From: Alectoria sarmentosa
Taxonomy: Eukaryota > Ascomycota > Lecanoromycetes > Lecanorales > Parmeliaceae
Assembly: GCA_009733775.1 (NCBI GenBank)
Contig: WOGZ01000321.1
Coordinates: forward strand, 1-37,839
DNA: 37,839 bases
Reading direction: 5' to 3'
In this document: positions 20,001 through 29,514 of the stretch, piece after piece
How positions within the stretch are numbered: the stretch's first letter is position 1
How the letters are laid out: each line of letters opens with the position of its first letter
The notes under the pieces: model-generated
What the model saw: the letters and a program-made list of their open reading frames with translations, nothing else
Told to the model about the DNA's origin: nothing
Database searches by the model: none
Program-made: the position numbers and the translations under genes

Positions 20001-20896
20001 ACCGGCAATAGAATAGACTGCCTCTTCCCAACCTCTTCTTTCCGCGAGTGTGGTGAATCGGATCCAGATCCTTTGATGCTGGAAGAATTTCCTGAACGGC
20101 CTGACCTTGGAGATATATTCCTTGACACCTGTCTCTGATGTTGCAATTGCTGGCGTAGACTTCCCCCACTTGCGCTGTCAGGTAGCCCAAGCGTTTGCTG
20201 TCCCGAAGATATGATGCGCCTGGCTCCAACCACATCGCGAGGCATGAGCAGGCCTCCACTGCTAAAGTTCCTGCGACGACTTTCGCTGAGGTTCAACGCC
20301 AAGCTGACGATCTGGGCAGGGTCTGTATCATGGTCAATGGCGCGTCTTCCATTTGACAGCAAAGCAGGATCCGTGCCAGTGGCTGATCCGACAGATGTAC
20401 CGTTGCTATTGAAACTTGAGCGCATGCTTTGCCTAGTAGTCGATTGCGCTGAAGAGCGCTTGTCCCTCTCGGAAGCTCCATTTTTGTCTGGTTGTTCTGA
20501 TGAATGAACGTTGACGACCTCTGTAGCTAGTGGTGAGCCTCCTAAAGAATGTTTCTGGCGGTGTCTCTGACGAGCGCTTGTGCGCTTGGGTACGACCAAA
20601 TCCCCCTCTTCAATCTTTCGCTTCCCTTTCACGTCTCTAGCAGTATCTGGTTCCGTACGTATGGAAAGTCTTATTTCCGAGGTAGGGGCAGGGGTGGTCT
20701 GTAGCAAGAATCCTCCCGAGCTTCTCGGTTTATGCCTCCGCTGTAAGGGCTCATCTTGGGCCAGATTCCCGGTTACCAGAGCTTCGCCATTGGATTCTTT
20801 TGTTGCTTGGTCATGTCTCAAGCTATAGGTTCCATTCGCATTTGGCGGTTTCCCTGATGCCGAGGGAGCGGAAGAGCCGCTAGATTGGCCGGACAT
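17030..20896 (-). CDS. Large conserved-looking tail-anchored protein, function unknown
   Basis: Single-exon frame of 1288 residues with a good start context (gatgccATGT). The N-terminal about 320 residues are Ser/Asn/Arg-rich and probably disordered. More ordered blocks follow: ARVAIELMYEYRRLLQYLPP, then LGRLYNPLQYIRNRKVRFRE plus DLDRVRNWVD, and later GRPRMDWEFTSWDLLADAHW. A second long disordered region rich in Ser, Arg and Asp covers about 500-1070. The C-terminal 220 residues are helical (DIARVRALLLSSGVKANEIA, ARMLITNIETSTRRLRDDAE, KLHDQIKAIDEHVTYKLTPL). They end in an Arg cluster followed by a hydrophobic segment (WTLLGIMWMVWLVVVIVRLV) close to the C-terminus, the arrangement of a tail-anchored ER or mitochondrial outer-membrane protein with a cytosolic bulk. 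I do not recognise the family well enough to name it. Many S/T-P and RxxS sites suggest phosphorylation. Confidence 0.85.
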   Translation of the reverse strand: MSGQSSGSSAPSASGKPPNANGTYSLRHDQATKESNGEALVTGNLAQDEPLQRRHKPRSSGGFLLQTTPAPTSEIRLSIRTEPDTARDVKGKRKIEEGDLVVPKRTSARQRHRQKHSLGGSPLATEVVNVHSSEQPDKNGASERDKRSSAQSTTRQSMRSSFNSNGTSVGSATGTDPALLSNGRRAIDHDTDPAQIVSLALNLSESRRRNFSSGGLLMPRDVVGARRIISSGQQTLGLPDSASGGSLRQQLQHQRQVSRNISPRSGRSGNSSSIKGSGSDSPHSRKEEVGKRQSILLPVFNAGVADGVVFDASDATFSRAEKARVAIELMYEYRRLLQYLPPIPTTSKNKPATSKGAAKHQVQPPTALGRLYNPLQYIRNRKVRFRERRPLDAEAAGWKDLDRVRNWVDTVASEREDGVSRIDRRFPLPSLDINSGEYPLANGSQNPSVQVSAGFQIRKVGRPRMDWEFTSWDLLADAHWLNQDDNFDHIEDPSGKKITAGHLYRKEYSPRASIDSSRSSVGRSESLVRENASPDRVRVLAGHSRKDSKDRGRRSLDVHESRSPVSEDNGSRDRKSKWPKKFVRSRGSSDSDDSRRETRRKQKRGPDHAGSRENLESAALEKQMMDMLAKEAEASRQQGQEEDTDAKAEADPEFNNGGVRDKIRQRDAKRRPNAFQRMRTDVPFTAKYPISTRASLDEERFHHRRVSSDDLDMTAPNSPTSPEFVPSIAINLSPPASTPSTVASPKNLLTSRMESPQRNRSRSVNRRAVGENDPDSSGTTDLSRQTTHDSQLVNILRKEKSAGPSNGILTPVKSEAASNKYRPLDGNSIRSIKNANGSDSRLRGLFKGGRIAELVGGEFSRVGDIFWKKDNNHASRVGSPASSYATSEESDMDDGDMSGLDYSSKNDLSRVTTKDGGGSLSKVSTNSEKPKYHMSNLPSFRSSIKRDEQSPKSAKASPDHDHITRQQLAQRERGRSSRFDRLAPPKIDMRGISPPSSKEPSPVRSPTRRTYDEESRQSSSSRSDRRVRSADRRLNAMLGIPGKSGTGRGPPTGISGLKSRPRGLPQRANSEVKRQWSITDRGVSGIRGTVNKGDIARVRALLLSSGVKANEIARRAEEVPEKPGPLLQELEGMFKGSIPHVPRSQEPLLAARMLITNIETSTRRLRDDAEHFSHNTIEKLHDQIKAIDEHVTYKLTPLVRASTDVADAFSTELTTTHTLAIKQLNDGVDTILRRRRRRLRDLRRIGWAMVEWTLLGIMWMVWLVVVIVRLVRGTVGGLLKGLRWLFWL

Positions 20897-21355
20897 GGCA
20901 TCTTAGACGCGTTGCAGAGGGAAGTTTTGAAGTACTCATAACTTCCGGTACTTCCTAGTCATAGCCGATGGAAGAAGTGAGGGGACCACGGGTAAAGAAG
21001 AGGACAAGATAGGTGCATTCTCGCTGGGCCTCGGCTTTAGACGGTTTCCCCCGAGTAAAGCGCTTGACGAACTCAGCCCTATCATCAAGTCTGGAAAGCG
21101 GCAATTATGAGTGCTGCTCTTCGTGAAAGTTAGGGCCTCCACTGACATTGGTTCTGGCAGCGTGCCTGAAATTCAAAGCAACTCATTCCTTGTCATTTTC
21201 GAGAGATGTGAAGAGCTAAAGTCGTGTTGTTGGGGACTAGATAGAAATGCTTGGAAAGCTCATGAGCTGCTTGACTCATATCTACACATCGCCTATACTA
21301 TCTTCTAAATTTGTACAAAATGTTTTCCTTTTATCGTAGGACCGGCACGACATTC
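20897..21355. other. Intergenic region between tail-anchored protein gene and SSADH gene
   Basis: About 460 bp holding the promoter of the 1288-residue gene and the 3' end of the SSADH gene, both on the minus strand. An ACGCGT hexamer at 20907-20912 is only 11 bases upstream of the ATG, so I do not call it a regulatory site. No gene is visible. Confidence 0.5.
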
Positions 21356-23112
21356 TCAAGACCCTTGCAATGGCTGTCCCATACCACCCAGCGTCACCAT
21401 CTTGGTGATCTGGTACTCGGAGATACCATACTTGCTGCCCTCCCGTCCAAACCCGCTCAGCTTTACACCACCAAATCTGCGCACGATTAGCTGTTATTCT
21501 CTCTCCCAAATGAAGCGGAAGACTTACGGAGCAGCGGGATCACTGATCAAACCTGTATTGACGCCTACCATCCCTACCTCCAAGGCCTCAGCAACCCGAT
21601 ACACTCGATGTAAGTCATTGCTATAGAAATATCCTGCCAAGCCCACTTCGGCCTTGTTCGCCATATCCACAACTTCCTTTTCCGTCTCAAATGAAAATAG
21701 GCCAGCCACAGGCCCAAACGTCTCTTCCGAAGCCAATTGCATATCCATGTTCATACCAGTAATGACCGTCGGCTCGAAGAAGTTAGAACCCAGCTTGGGC
21801 ATTTTCTGTCCACCCACGGTGACCTTCCCGCCCTTTTTCTCCGCGTCTCTGACATGAGCGTCGACTTTGATGATGGCACGGTCGTGGATCAAGGGACCAT
21901 GTGTGACGCCTTCGTCGTAACCACCGCCAACCTTGAAGCTTTTGACCTTTTCAGTAAACGCAGAAGCGAATCTATCGTAGATGCCTTTTTGTATGTAAAT
22001 TCTGTTTGCACATACGCATGTCTGCCCCGAGCTGCGGAATTTACAGGCAATAGCGCCATTGACAGCGGACTCGAGGTCTGCGTCATCGAATACGATGAAC
22101 GGAGCATTACCACCGAGCTCGAAAGACAGCTTCTTGAGGGTATCGGCGGACTGCTTCATGAGAAGTTTGCCGACATTGGTAGAACCAGTAAAAGAGACTT
22201 TGCGGACTGTGGAACTCGAGGTCAAAGCGTTTCCAATCTCGACGGTATTTTCCATAGCACTGATCACATTGACAACGCCCTTGGGAATACCAGCGCGATG
22301 TGCCAGCTCAGCAAGAGCAAGGGAAGTGAAGGGTGTTTCGCCGGGTGATTTCGCAACAACCGTGCAGCCTGCTGCTAGAGCAGGGCCGATCTTCCGGGTT
22401 ATCATAGCTGCTGGGAAGTTCCATGGGGTTATAAGACCGCACACGCCAGTCGGCTCTTTAATCGTAAATACCCTGTTGCCGGGTATACTGGCCGGGATAG
22501 TGTCGCCATCTGCCCTGGGAGCCTCTTCACTAAACCATTCAAAGAAGCTCGCTGCGTAGGCCACCTCGCCTTTGGAATCGGTCATTGGCTTCCCGTTTTC
22601 CCACGTTATGAGTTTTGCCAAATCCTCCTGGTTGTCCATCATCAATTGGTACCATTTGTGTAGCATGCGTGCCCGTTGGCGGGCGGTTGTCTGGCGGAAG
22701 GAAGAGAAGGCGGCTGAGGCGTGCGCGATGGCACTGTCGGTGTCGGACTTGTCGAATTCAGGGCATGTGCCAATCAATTTGCCAGTCGAAGGGTCTGGGT
22801 GGATTATCAGTAGTGGCCAGAGCACTGGTGAGAAAGACTCACCGTGGACCTCAAATGTCTTCCCAGACTTGGCTTTGACCCACTCTCCATTGACGTAGGC
22901 AACATTCTGCTTGAAAAGAGACGGATCGTTCAGCTGGTAGGGCACGTCAGCACATAAAATGCGGCTTCCATGGTGGTTTTCAAGGCAGGACAAACGGCTG
23001 GTATGCTCTGGTTTGGGGCCATAGCGTATGTTCGGGCAAGTATTCTTGGTAGGGGAGAGGGCTGGTAATTGGATTTGAAGGATATTCTGGTTGCGAGTCG
23101 AAATGCCTTCAT
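21356..23112 (-). CDS. Succinate-semialdehyde dehydrogenase, mitochondrial
   Basis: Four exons: 22996-23112, 22843-22933, 21528-22794 and 21356-21476, with introns of 62, 48 and 51 bp; all junctions are GT-AG and keep frame, giving 531 residues. Exon 1 encodes a mitochondrial presequence (MKAFRLATRISFKSNYQP, ending near ARTYAM). The body is an aldehyde dehydrogenase: PWNFPAAM (Asn about 195), FTGSTNVGK, FELGGNAPF (general base Glu about 295), GQTCVCANR (nucleophile Cys about 329) and EETFGPVAGLF. The GQTCVCANR motif with the neighbouring Cys and the C-terminus KLSGFGREGSKYGISEYQ are typical of SSADH (GabD/Uga2 type), which oxidises succinic semialdehyde to succinate in the GABA shunt. Cofactor preference (NAD or NADP) is not decided here. 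A longer frame starting at 23161 reads through intron 1 but lacks both the presequence and family similarity, so 23112 is preferred. Confidence 0.93.
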
Positions 23113-25094
23113 GGTGAAGGAAAGAAAGAGCAGGCGATGGAAGTAGATGAACCTCCACCAAGCCGAATAGTCAAGGTCAACAATGCGTCATTGCCCTCCG
23201 GAAAAAGGCATCTCGACCGCGGAGCTGGGTGCGGGGAAATTCGGCAGATCGTCCTTCGTCACAAGCATGCAAATTGTCACAATGCCATTTCAACAAGCGA
23301 GATCTACATATATCTCCAACAGATTTCCTCCATGGATCGTAGGAGCCAGGTACAAATGCGACAGGATCTCAAATATTAAAGTATGAAATTTGGATAAAAG
23401 AGCCGGCTTTGCCAGGACACCCATTGATCAACTTTCTGTAATTGGATTATACTATTACATGATTCGATGAGAGACTACTTTCTAAGAAGTCAAACTTGGT
23501 TCCGTCATCCACCCCATTAAACATCCAACAAGAATGAAGAGCAACGATGCAAACAACTGAATCTACAAGATGAACTCAACCACTCCTCCCAACTCCATTT
23601 ATGTGTAGTAGCACAGTAGTAACCCCGGAAATGTTCTTTGTCATCGAGGGAGTTTGTGCCCCCGTGCTTGCAGACGACGTAGCGCTGGGGTCGAGAACGG
23701 GTGTTGTTTGGTTTCCAGAGACAGCTTTGATGCTGTTGGACGGTTCAATCTGCGTATCACTCGAAGTATTGATGTCGGAATGGCGGCCGAAGCTTGGGAC
23801 AGAAAGCGAGGGCAAAAAAAGAACGGAAAGTCTGCTTTTGATTGAGTTGGAAGGGTCTGACAGCAGAGTCTGACATGCGGCTCCTCTTCAGGAGACTATT
23901 CCGACTCTTCCATAGTAGCAGACGTTAATGCTTCATCGGCTTTTGAAATAGGCGAGACGCTCTGGTCCTTAGCTTTCTGAGAGCTAGCCTGAATTTTGCA
24001 AGCAGCTTGCAAAGAGATACGTGTTTGCATTCGTTGATTTAAGAAAAAGTGTTCACAGCTTGAGTATCTTGCGGATCCAAAGAAAGAGAGAAGGACACAT
24101 ATGGGAAGAAAGATTCTGGTTGTTTACACCGCCTGGAGATTTAACCCAAGCATGTAGAGCAAGCGGGGCATTCCTCTATGATAGAATCATGCACAGAGAT
24201 TCCGCATCTTGGTGACCTTCTCAGGTCCGTTTTTGACAGAAAATGGAAGCATCGGGCGGGCGGCCACTCCGTATGCATGGCTGAGAAACGCAGGGAAAAG
24301 TGAACGGGGCCCAAGGGTGTTTATTGAGTCCATGTTGAATAGTTGTGTAGATGAAGGACTTCCACGCAAATGTTTGATATACAAACGGAGCTCAGGACGC
24401 TACAATTAGTTTCCAGTAAATTAACCACCAAGACAGCCCCAGTCAACACTCTTTTCGCGAGTTCATAATTGGCTCGAGTAAAATAAGCATTGCACTTCAT
24501 CTGCCAAGCTATGTCTAGAATATTCAGCCTGTGTCTGTCTTCCTAAGTGGTACCTGGGGTCTCGTCGTTCATCGTGGGCTCGCTGAGAGATAGTGTAAAG
24601 CCAGTGTAAGGCGAAGTACATGCGTTCGATTTGTGTCTCAACCAGAATATCTCGTTTTGGGGAAACTCGCTTTTACCCGCGAAAGAGCAGCCATCAGCAA
24701 TGATTTCCGGGTCTGCATAATGAGATCCAGATACGAATGGATCAACTCAGTCTCTGTGCGCCCCACCGAACAAAAGAGTCGAAGGATCTTGACTCTCGTT
24801 TCGGGTTAAGTAACGACAGGTTCGACGGCAAAAAACATGTACTTCATGCTCATAGAAGATGCTTCCTACGCCGCAGCAACAGAATTTCTTCCATGAATCG
24901 TCAACCGACTCTAGCGCATTAGCTTTATGATGGCCTCGGCCACGTTCCATTGTGGCTGGTTTGGCGACTTTGCCGTCGGACATCCGGGCTATGTCCTGTG
25001 CCGACAGTACAAGCGCGTGATGCTCCGTACGGGCTTCAAGTCCTTCACAGCAAATGAGCTTGACGATGAGGTTCGGGAAGCGATCCTGACGCAC
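23113..25094. other. Gene-poor spacer, no convincing gene
   Basis: About 2 kb. Short frames near 23576-23873, 24209-24409 and 24747-25094 have no motif, no consistent splice structure and no biased codon use. The 80-codon minus frame at 23576-23815 is Ser/Thr-rich, but has no signal peptide or GPI-type tail. The left end must contain the SSADH promoter and the right end the 3' region of the cyclotransferase gene. Confidence 0.5.
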
Positions 25095-26246
25095 TCACAG
25101 TTCTGTTTTGCAGATGATTTTCTCCACCCCATCTTCATTCGTCGATCTCTTATGGTCCAACTTCACGCCCATATAATCCCCTAAGTCCATCCATTCCGCA
25201 GCGAAGGCCGTCACCAGCATAGCCCAGTCCTCCGTGGTATCCATGTCCAAATGCTCCCCGTCATCGCTCATTTTGTGCCATACTGGAGGAAACGGTGACG
25301 GTATCAGATGTAATACGTCCACCCCTCTTGCCATGAACGGTACGTGGTCATCTCCAATCATTCCACCCATCCATCGATCGTTGCTTTTGTCCAAGTCGTA
25401 GAACCATGTGGACCCGGAAGACCCGAAGAGCGAGTGGTCGCGAAGACGCTTTTCCAGATCCGCCATCTTTTTGTATGCCCAATGCGTGACCTTGAAGTAA
25501 CTTGGGACTTTGGGATTCCTCGAACCCAGCAGATCGAGTAGCACAAACAGGTGGATGGTTGATAGTGCGTTGTGATAGGTAGAGAGAGCCGGATGAAAAG
25601 TCGATTCCATGTCCGCAGCCAATGATTTTGCTCCGTAGATCGAATCGGTGTCAGACCAGGTATCGAAAGCCTCCTCACCATCCAGCAATATCACTTGTAA
25701 GCCTTTGTGTTCCTCGAACTCATGATCTCCAGCTTCTACCATCCCAGCCCATTTCTTTGTGAGGAAAGCCTCTAGACTCTTAGCAGTGTGCATGAGCATA
25801 GCACAGGGAGCAGCGCTGTCAATAGCGCCAATGAAGCCTTCAGGTTTGATTAAGCTGTCGTAATGGGCGACCAATGTCAGATAGCCAACTTCTCCGGGCT
25901 TCGACCAGGGAGGATCTCTTGTCGCAATCATGTTGACAAAGGGCATCTCCTTGTTACCCAGCACAGCGACCTTGGTCGAGGAGTTCTGGTACGTGATTGT
26001 CCATTCCGGAAGCTCGTTTCTGAAAAACTCCGCGAAGTGGTTGAGCACTAAGGTAGAGCCTGGACTGCCAGGGACTCGAGGCTGGAGGATTGGGGAGAGA
26101 AGCTTGCCCTTGTTGATGTCGAAAGCGTCGCTAGGGCGAGGGATTGCCTTGAGAGCTTCATCAGACAGTGAAGTATATGCTGTCGAGAGTCCGACGGAAA
26201 TGAGAGTCGATAACGCGTAAAGGAGGAATGGCAATCCGTCCTTCAT
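25095..26246 (-). CDS. Glutaminyl-peptide cyclotransferase (M28-type zinc enzyme), secreted
   Basis: Single exon, 383 residues. The N-terminus is a signal peptide (hydrophobic core PFLLYALSTLISVGL, cleavage probably near residues 21-24). The catalytic domain has the M28/glutaminyl cyclase motifs: LVAHYDS (H128, D130), GAIDSAAPCAM (D143, zinc ligand), LLDGEEAF (E191 catalytic acid/base, E192 zinc ligand), IGDDHVPF and LHLIPSPFPPVWH (final His as third zinc ligand). The D-E-H metal set and the DDHVPF and HLIPSPFPPVWH blocks are those of glutaminyl cyclases rather than of M28 aminopeptidases, which bind two zincs. The enzyme converts N-terminal Gln (or Glu) of secreted proteins and peptides to pyroglutamate. 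It is divergently transcribed from the gene at 26565, with 318 bp between the starts. Confidence 0.92.
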   Translation of the reverse strand: MKDGLPFLLYALSTLISVGLSTAYTSLSDEALKAIPRPSDAFDINKGKLLSPILQPRVPGSPGSTLVLNHFAEFFRNELPEWTITYQNSSTKVAVLGNKEMPFVNMIATRDPPWSKPGEVGYLTLVAHYDSLIKPEGFIGAIDSAAPCAMLMHTAKSLEAFLTKKWAGMVEAGDHEFEEHKGLQVILLDGEEAFDTWSDTDSIYGAKSLAADMESTFHPALSTYHNALSTIHLFVLLDLLGSRNPKVPSYFKVTHWAYKKMADLEKRLRDHSLFGSSGSTWFYDLDKSNDRWMGGMIGDDHVPFMARGVDVLHLIPSPFPPVWHKMSDDGEHLDMDTTEDWAMLVTAFAAEWMDLGDYMGVKLDHKRSTNEDGVEKIICKTEL

Positions 26247-26564
26247 CGTGTTGTATGAAAATCGACGTGTGGCCTCATTTCACCGACCCGAGAACACTTC
26301 CATCAGGCAATTCATAGTAATATGAACGGGAGGATGTGGAGGGAGGTCAGATGACTCTCTTCCCGCCTTGCTAAGCACTAAAGTAAAGCAGATGGTGTTT
26401 CGTATGGAAGTGCTGGTACAGGTCTAAGCTGGAAGACCCTTCCTGTCGATCCCTGGCTCGCCTAAAGAGCCGCTGTTAGCGCTCTGACGCGCTCGAATTG
26501 GTCTCCACATTTTCAAGTCATTCATAGATCGAACATACTTACTGTAAAGTGAAAACAGGCGGCG
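26247..26564. promoter_or_regulatory. Shared divergent promoter region
   Basis: 318 bp separate the ATGs of the cyclotransferase gene (minus) and the small mitochondrial protein gene (plus), so both promoters lie here. I recognise no specific operator. The call rests only on gene arrangement. Confidence 0.45.
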
Positions 26565-27403
26565 ATGGCTCCGTTGCCCAGGACCTTTTCGCGCTCTTCA
26601 GGGTGCCGTCTTTTCGTAAAGCAAAGTTTTTGGCGCAATTCTTGGCCGCGTTTCCCATCTAGACCTACTAGAGCATTCGCGTCCGGCTATCAGACTCCCT
26701 CAAAAGCAGGTAAGACACAGAGTAATTGGACCTAATAAAAGACGATTGACTGGGCTATACAGATATTCCAGAGAGACTTTTGATACATCATGCTGGAGCA
26801 CCCCGCATTGTATTCGTTGGGTTTCTCAAAGTCACCACGATTTTCCTCTTCACTGCGAGTGTTCTACTTGTTGCGCCTACGTTCTATAATGACCCAGAAC
26901 AGCCCGCTTGGGTTGCACCTGCAGGTCAGTACGATTCTTCTAGGGTCTTGATGGAAGCCTAATACCGGCTCTCAGTTGCTGCTGCTGGAGCCGTTCCTTT
27001 GCTCTATGTGACATATTGTGCCGCTCCGTTTGTGGCATTTGTCCACATCAAGCTCCCAATATTTGCTCGACGGTCAAGAGAGCAACTTTTGAAATGGGCA
27101 CAGAACATACCGCCAAACACGGAAGTTGACTTGACGACCATCAAGTCGTATGGAAGTCTCCGTATTTCCAGGATGCCAATTTCAGAGTTGCACCCTACCA
27201 AAGCTCGTTTTGGCATTGAGAATTTGGTTCGAGTACCACACTTGCCTTTGACCAAGAAGAAGCCATGGTGGGCTCCCAAGGAGCGGAACCTGTTCTTCGT
27301 CGGCAATGAACGAGGGAAGACCGTTGAGACTGCGGTGTGGCAGAAAGCTCTAGCACAGATTCGAAATGTTCGAGAGCAGGCCAAGATAACAAGGCGTACC
27401 TGA
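26565..27403 (+). CDS. Mitochondrial two-span membrane protein (TMEM70/TMEM186-like)
   Basis: Three exons: 26565-26709, 26763-26924 and 26976-27403; introns of 53 bp (gtaaga...atacag) and 51 bp (gtcagt...ctcag) keep frame and give 244 residues. The first about 45 residues are rich in Arg, Ser, Phe and Trp with almost no acidic residues (MAPLPRTFSRSSGCRLFVKQ), as in a mitochondrial presequence, ending near TRAFASGYQ. Two hydrophobic spans follow: about 64-88 (FVGFLKVTTIFLFTASVLLV) and about 103-127 (AAAGAVPLLYVTYCAAPFVA). The rest is a basic soluble tail containing IKSYGSLRISRMPISELHP and a C-terminal ETAVWQKALAQIRNVREQAK. A hairpin of two spans after a presequence, with a HxGAPR segment just before span 1, resembles the TMEM70/TMEM186 family of inner-membrane assembly factors. 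That assignment is an inference from pattern and should be tested. Confidence 0.82.
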
Positions 27404-27854
27404 AGGTATTTAAGACCATTGCTTGTAGGGCCAAAGGAATTCGTCTCTGGGGTGACACTATCCCCCTCGGTTTTCACAATAAAATGAAATACAGGCCTAC
27501 GAAATCGTCTGACCGGAGACAGAGCCGTGTAGGATCAGTGAAGGCGGTGATGTCCCAATTGTGCGCTAAAGCTACTTGCTGCGATAAATTGGTCTGGCCG
27601 CTTCAAGCATTCAATGTACAAATGTCGAATCTCTGACACCATCTTCCATTCACTTTCGCCAACTCCAGCCAACTGAGGCTTGATTCACCTGGAAAGCACG
27701 CTAGAGTTTCGTAAGATCTACAAAACTCACATCCTTCCTCTCACTCTCACCCAAATCAACAACCTTCCTCGCTCAACATCGTAAGCATCCTTCAATCCTC
27801 TTTCCTCTATCTTCATCTTACTTGAAACATAAGCACACATCAGCAAAAGACACC
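27404..27854. promoter_or_regulatory. Promoter and possible 5' UTR intron of the nuclear protein gene
   Basis: The last 150 bp before the ATG at 27855 are strongly pyrimidine-rich on the plus strand (cctctcactctcaccc, ttcctcgctcaacatc), as is usual next to transcription starts in filamentous fungi. A GT-AG pair at 27781-27843 (gtaagc...acatcag, 63 bp) ends 11 bases before the ATG and may be a 5' untranslated intron. There is no other gene in the gap. Confidence 0.45.
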
Positions 27855-28843
27855 ATGTCTACAGCTCCGCAACTCACTGCCCGCGATGTGAACCTGCTCG
27901 CAATCGCCTTTCAGTCACTCAAGGATGACAGTACACTGCAGGTGAGTTCAGATAGCCTTTCCGAATACATCAACAATTTCCTGGTCCTGTCTGCTTCCAC
28001 GCTGTTTGTTCCTCGTGTTTTACTACACAAAATTCAAGCTTTTCTGTGGCACCTCACTTCTGTCGTCAGAGTTTTAGGAGAAGTAACCCTTTCACTGAAA
28101 CTGTGCAGATCGACTACGCCAAGTTCGCCGAGCTCGCCGGCTACAAGACCGCCGCCTCTGCCAATGCCTGCTTCCTTGTCGTCAAGAAGAAGCTCTTGGG
28201 CGGCGCAAGTGTCAGCAATGCTGCCGCCCCTCCACCTAAGAAGGTCAAGGCAAAGGCTGCTTATCCCGAGAACGAGGAAGATGATGAAGCCACTCCCATC
28301 AAAGCGCCTCCCAAGAAGCGTGGCAAGACCATCAAGATTGAACCTGTCGATGCCGAAGGAGGTGACGCCGACACCGAAGTGACTCCCACCGCCGAGTCTC
28401 CCAAGAAAGGTCGTGCCAAGAAGAGTGCCGGCCCCTCCAACGCTGACGCCAACGGCGACACTGCTACCAAGGCCACCACCAACGGAGATGCTACCAACGA
28501 CTCCGCTGCCACCGATGTCACCACCGCTACCCCCAAGCGTAAGCGCGGCCCAAACAAGCCCAAAGATCCCAACGCCACTCCCGCCAAGCGCGCCAAGAAA
28601 GGTGCCAACGCAGGGGCTACCACCGGTGCTGATGACAGCACCGCTGCCAACGCCCAGCTCCCCGGGAATGAGACCGCCGCTCGGACTAATGGGGAGGGCT
28701 CCATCTTCGGTGGCGACGCCAATGTCAAGGAAGAGGAGGAGCAGGAGGACAAGGGTGACGGCCGCCTCTTCAACGCGGAGGAGCAGAAAATGGCCGATGA
28801 TGTGCTGTTCGACATTTACCCTGCTGAGGAAGACGTTGCTTGA
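27855..28843 (+). CDS. Basic/acidic nuclear protein with N-terminal Myb-like helices, function unknown
   Basis: Two exons, 27855-27941 and 28109-28843, with a 167-bp phase-0 intron (gtgagt...gtgcag); 273 residues. Residues 1-55 (TARDVNLLAIAFQSLKDDST, QIDYAKFAELAGYKTAASAN, then AxxxFLVVKKKL) form three predicted helices of the small Myb/SANT-like fold seen at the start of many fungal proteins. The rest is low complexity: alternating Lys/Pro-rich basic patches and Glu/Asp tracts, including PKKVKAKA, PPKKRGKTIKIEP, TPKRKRGPNKPKDP (AT-hook-like and a nuclear localisation signal) and an acidic patch EEEEQEDKGD. Codon third positions are strongly C/G-biased, which indicates high expression. A chromatin-associated role is likely, but no specific function can be given. 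It is convergent with MSH6. Confidence 0.88.
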
Positions 28844-29514
28844 GGTACATACTGACCTTTTGTTCTTGCGTCCCGTTCTTGTTCTCTCCATCTCCTTTCG
28901 TTCCTCTGTTCTCAGTGCTCTTCCCCGGATTTGCTACCATGATTGTACCATCTACTAAAAAGTCATTCCAGTGTCCCAATCCCCGCCAAAGTATCCGGCA
29001 AGCACCCACATCGATCTCGCTTTTCCATCTCAGATCGAGTCAATTGGATACCCCTTTGGTGGATTTGGGCCATCAGCCATTTCTTTCTCTCGGTGTTCGT
29101 TGGTGGATCTCAGTCACTAGTCATACGTTTCAAGGGAAAAAGGAATCAGATTTGCGTTGGTGGTGATGATCGATTGGATCTCGAGATGGAAGGTCGTCAG
29201 GTCAGAAAGGGACTGCGAGTTGGCTACAGGGATCATTGATCATCATCGATAGCTCGTCGAAGACCTCAGCTATATCAAAGCCAGAATCTTAAGCTTCAAA
29301 GTATTCCGTTACTATTACAAATCTGATGTGAGAAGCACACGCTCTCTGCTAACGGGATGCATGCCATTAATGCGACAACGTCATGTGAACAGACCCCAAA
29401 GAGAAGCAAAATGTCTAGACCATCCACAACACTGATTCACAGCCAAGCCAGCTCTTCCACTCCAGCCAAACATGAGACCTTTATTGACTCTGTCAACCTT
29501 CGAAAGAAGGAATC
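28844..29514. other. Convergent intergenic region
   Basis: About 670 bp between the stops of two converging genes, expected to hold both 3' untranslated regions. Open frames here are continuations or shadows and show no domain. Confidence 0.5.

Noticed and set aside
20907..20912. ACGCGT upstream of the tail-anchored protein gene as a cell-cycle box
   Set aside because: Only 11 bases from the ATG and single; the hexamer also occurs by chance at other non-promoter places in the window.
21737..22559. Plus-strand frames of 203 and 166 codons across SSADH
   Set aside because: Antisense to a well-supported aldehyde dehydrogenase exon; no independent motif.
28034..28891. 285-codon Gly/Val-rich minus frame and 184-codon minus frame inside the nuclear protein gene
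   Set aside because: Antisense shadows created by the C/G-biased third positions of the plus-strand gene.
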